From Marinospirillum sp. (GTDB lineage: Bacteria; Pseudomonadota; Gammaproteobacteria; Pseudomonadales; Halomonadaceae), in assembly GCA_007116195.1 (NCBI GenBank), contig SKIX01000238.1, positions 1 to 7,399 on the forward strand: a DNA stretch of 7,399 bases. Reading direction: 5' to 3'. Position numbers and translations under genes: made by a program. Below, piece by piece: positions 6,092 to 7,399 of this stretch. The notes below the pieces were generated by a model. It was not told where the DNA came from and ran no database searches. It saw nothing but the letters and a program-made list of their open reading frames with translations. Each line of letters begins with the position of its first letter. The first letter of the stretch is position 1.

Positions 6092-7399
6092 ATCTAACCC
6101 TATTTGGGGGCACTTGGGAGCTTTTGCAGCGGCTAGCCTGATCACTCTGGCTATGGCTCCTTTTAACCTTTGGCCCTTAACACTGCTTGCCCCTAGCTTA
6201 TTATTCTTACTCCTGCAGGGTCTTAGCCCCCTGCAGGCGGCGCTGCGTGGCTGGTTTTTTGGCTTAGGGCTATTTGCTACAGGTGCATCCTGGGTTTACG
6301 TCAGTATCCATGTGCATGGCAACACCCCCGTTGCTTTAGCTCTGGTGATGACAGCCGCTTTTGTTAGCGGTTTAGCCCTATTCTTTGCCTTGCATGGGTG
6401 GATTTGGCGACGCTGGATCGCTAACCGCTGGTGGTTGCTAAGCTGGCCTGCTCTCTGGGTACTGATGGAAGCCTTTCGATCCTGGTTTTTAACCGGCTTT
6501 CCTTGGTTATTATTGGGTAACGCTCATCTGGATAGCCCCTTCAGTGGCTGGGCTCCTATCCTTGGAGTTTATGGCCTTAGCGGGCTAAGTGCGCTAACTG
6601 GCTTACTATTACTCTATGCACTCTACCCTCAAGGCATGAGTCAGCAAACTCAAAAACCTCGCTGGCAACCACTTAAAAAAGGGCAAACCTTCGCCTTTAT
6701 TTTAGCCCTTACAGTCACCATTAGTGGCCTTCCCTTAGCTACCCTGGAGTGGACTCAAAAAAAAGGTGAACCCCTAAGTGTTGCTTTAATTCAAGGTAAT
6801 ATTCCCCAGCAAGATAAATGGAACCCAGCCAAACGCCAGCAAATTATACAAACCTATTTAGATTTAAGTGCTCAAGCAGGCCCAGTTGATCTGCTGATTT
6901 GGCCTGAAACAGCCTTGCCTTTAACTCCTACTCAGGCTCAACCTTTCCTTAACGAAGCCGTCGCAGCAGCTGGCCCTGAAGCCGCCTTGATAACAGGCTT
7001 AGCTTCGAGAGTTCCTGACCAGCCACAGTTTTACAATAGTCTGATCACGGCAGGTCAGGCGAGCGGTGATTACCATAAGGTAAAATTAGTCCCCTTCGGT
7101 GAGTATTTACCACTAGAAGGTTGGTTAAGAGGCCTAATCGATTTCTTCGATCTACCCATGTCTAACTTTATTCCTGGCCCTGATCACCCAGCCAGCCTTG
7201 AAGTGGGCGCAACCCGTGCTGCACCCTTGATCTGCTACGAAGTGGCCTATCCTGACTTCAGCGCCCGTCAAGCGGCCTCAACGCACTGGTTAGTCACGGT
7301 TTCCAATGACAGCTGGTTTGGGCGCTCGTTGGGGCCTTTACAGCATTACCAGATCGCACGTTTTCGAGCTTTAGAAACAGGACGCGAGCTTGCCCGCGC
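6081..7399 (+). CDS. lnt: Apolipoprotein N-acyltransferase Lnt, 3' end missing
   Basis: An inner-membrane enzyme that adds the third acyl chain to the N-terminal cysteine of apolipoproteins, using phospholipid as donor; the last step of lipoprotein maturation before Lol sorting. The frame is open from the ATG at 6081 to the right edge: 439 codons, with about 60-80 residues missing. The first 220 or so residues are hydrophobic with several membrane segments (for example SLITLAMAPFNLWPL, ALALVMTAAFVSGLALFFAL, WWLLSWPALWVLMEAF), including the conserved TGFPWLLLGNAH. The nitrilase-fold domain starts near residue 230 (SVALIQGNIPQQDKW). The catalytic triad is visible: E276 in WPETALP, K333 in YHKVKLVPFGEYLP and C385 in LICYEVAYPD, matching E. 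coli E267/K335/C387. NDSWFG is also present. The start overlaps corC by 11 bases and has no evident Shine-Dalgarno, so coupling to corC is likely. Its frame has no stop before the window edge. Confidence 0.94.
   Translation, partial: MKTKSNPIWGHLGAFAAASLITLAMAPFNLWPLTLLAPSLLFLLLQGLSPLQAALRGWFFGLGLFATGASWVYVSIHVHGNTPVALALVMTAAFVSGLALFFALHGWIWRRWIANRWWLLSWPALWVLMEAFRSWFLTGFPWLLLGNAHLDSPFSGWAPILGVYGLSGLSALTGLLLLYALYPQGMSQQTQKPRWQPLKKGQTFAFILALTVTISGLPLATLEWTQKKGEPLSVALIQGNIPQQDKWNPAKRQQIIQTYLDLSAQAGPVDLLIWPETALPLTPTQAQPFLNEAVAAAGPEAALITGLASRVPDQPQFYNSLITAGQASGDYHKVKLVPFGEYLPLEGWLRGLIDFFDLPMSNFIPGPDHPASLEVGATRAAPLICYEVAYPDFSARQAASTHWLVTVSNDSWFGRSLGPLQHYQIARFRALETGRELAR
6212..6237 (+). repeat. Perfect 9-bp inverted repeat within lnt
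   Basis: CCTGCAGGG (6212-6220) and CCCTGCAGG (6229-6237) form a perfect 9-bp stem with an 8-base loop, and the palindrome CCTGCAGG occurs twice, 18 bases apart. It lies in codons 44-53 of lnt, in the first membrane region. No T tract follows, so it is not an intrinsic terminator. It may be a chance hairpin or a translation-slowing structure. Confidence 0.4.

Noticed and set aside
1..7399. Novel defence, mobile or biosynthetic system
   Set aside because: Every sizeable open frame in real coding orientation belongs to a recognised housekeeping family, and no transposase, integrase, direct-repeat array or tRNA attachment site is visible.

Overview
The window is a piece of a gammaproteobacterial chromosome made almost entirely of housekeeping genes. 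The main evidence is the run miaB - phoH-like (ybeZ) - ybeY - corC (ybeX) - lnt, a gene order conserved in Gammaproteobacteria, together with a Prc/Tsp-type periplasmic protease and a bacterial thiopurine S-methyltransferase. Base composition looks moderate and even, and I see no break in coding style that would suggest imported DNA. Genus cannot be read from the sequence; a marine or free-living gammaproteobacterium is a reasonable guess only.

Layout. From the left edge to 1470 (+) is the C-terminal two thirds of a tail-specific protease (prc), with its 5' end outside the window. Facing it on the minus strand (1483-2163) is a thiopurine methyltransferase (tpm). The two genes converge with only 12 bases between stop codons, and the hairpin terminator of prc (1517-1554) lies inside the last codons of tpm. 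The non-coding gap 2164-2346 separates the divergent tpm and miaB. It holds a strong Shine-Dalgarno for tpm, an inverted pair of DnaA-box-like sequences (2180-2202) and a TATAAT box for miaB. From 2347 to the right edge the plus strand is one tightly packed transcription unit: miaB (2347-3708), ybeZ (3708-4709), ybeY (4706-5188), corC (5213-6091) and lnt (6081 to the edge, 3' end missing). The junctions are a 1-base overlap, a 4-base overlap, a 24-base gap and an 11-base overlap, which implies co-transcription and probable translational coupling.

Together, miaB modifies tRNA, ybeY matures rRNA with ybeZ as its likely partner, corC is a CBS-domain protein linked to Mg/Co handling and to the YbeY/YbeZ pair, and lnt completes lipoprotein maturation in the inner membrane. 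prc at the left is a periplasmic protease of the same envelope.

I found no mobile element, CRISPR array, tRNA or rRNA gene, phage or defence gene, and no convincing new system. The points most worth a second look are the DnaA-box palindrome upstream of tpm, the terminator that doubles as tpm coding sequence, and start-codon choices that simple ORF calling would get wrong or leave ambiguous.
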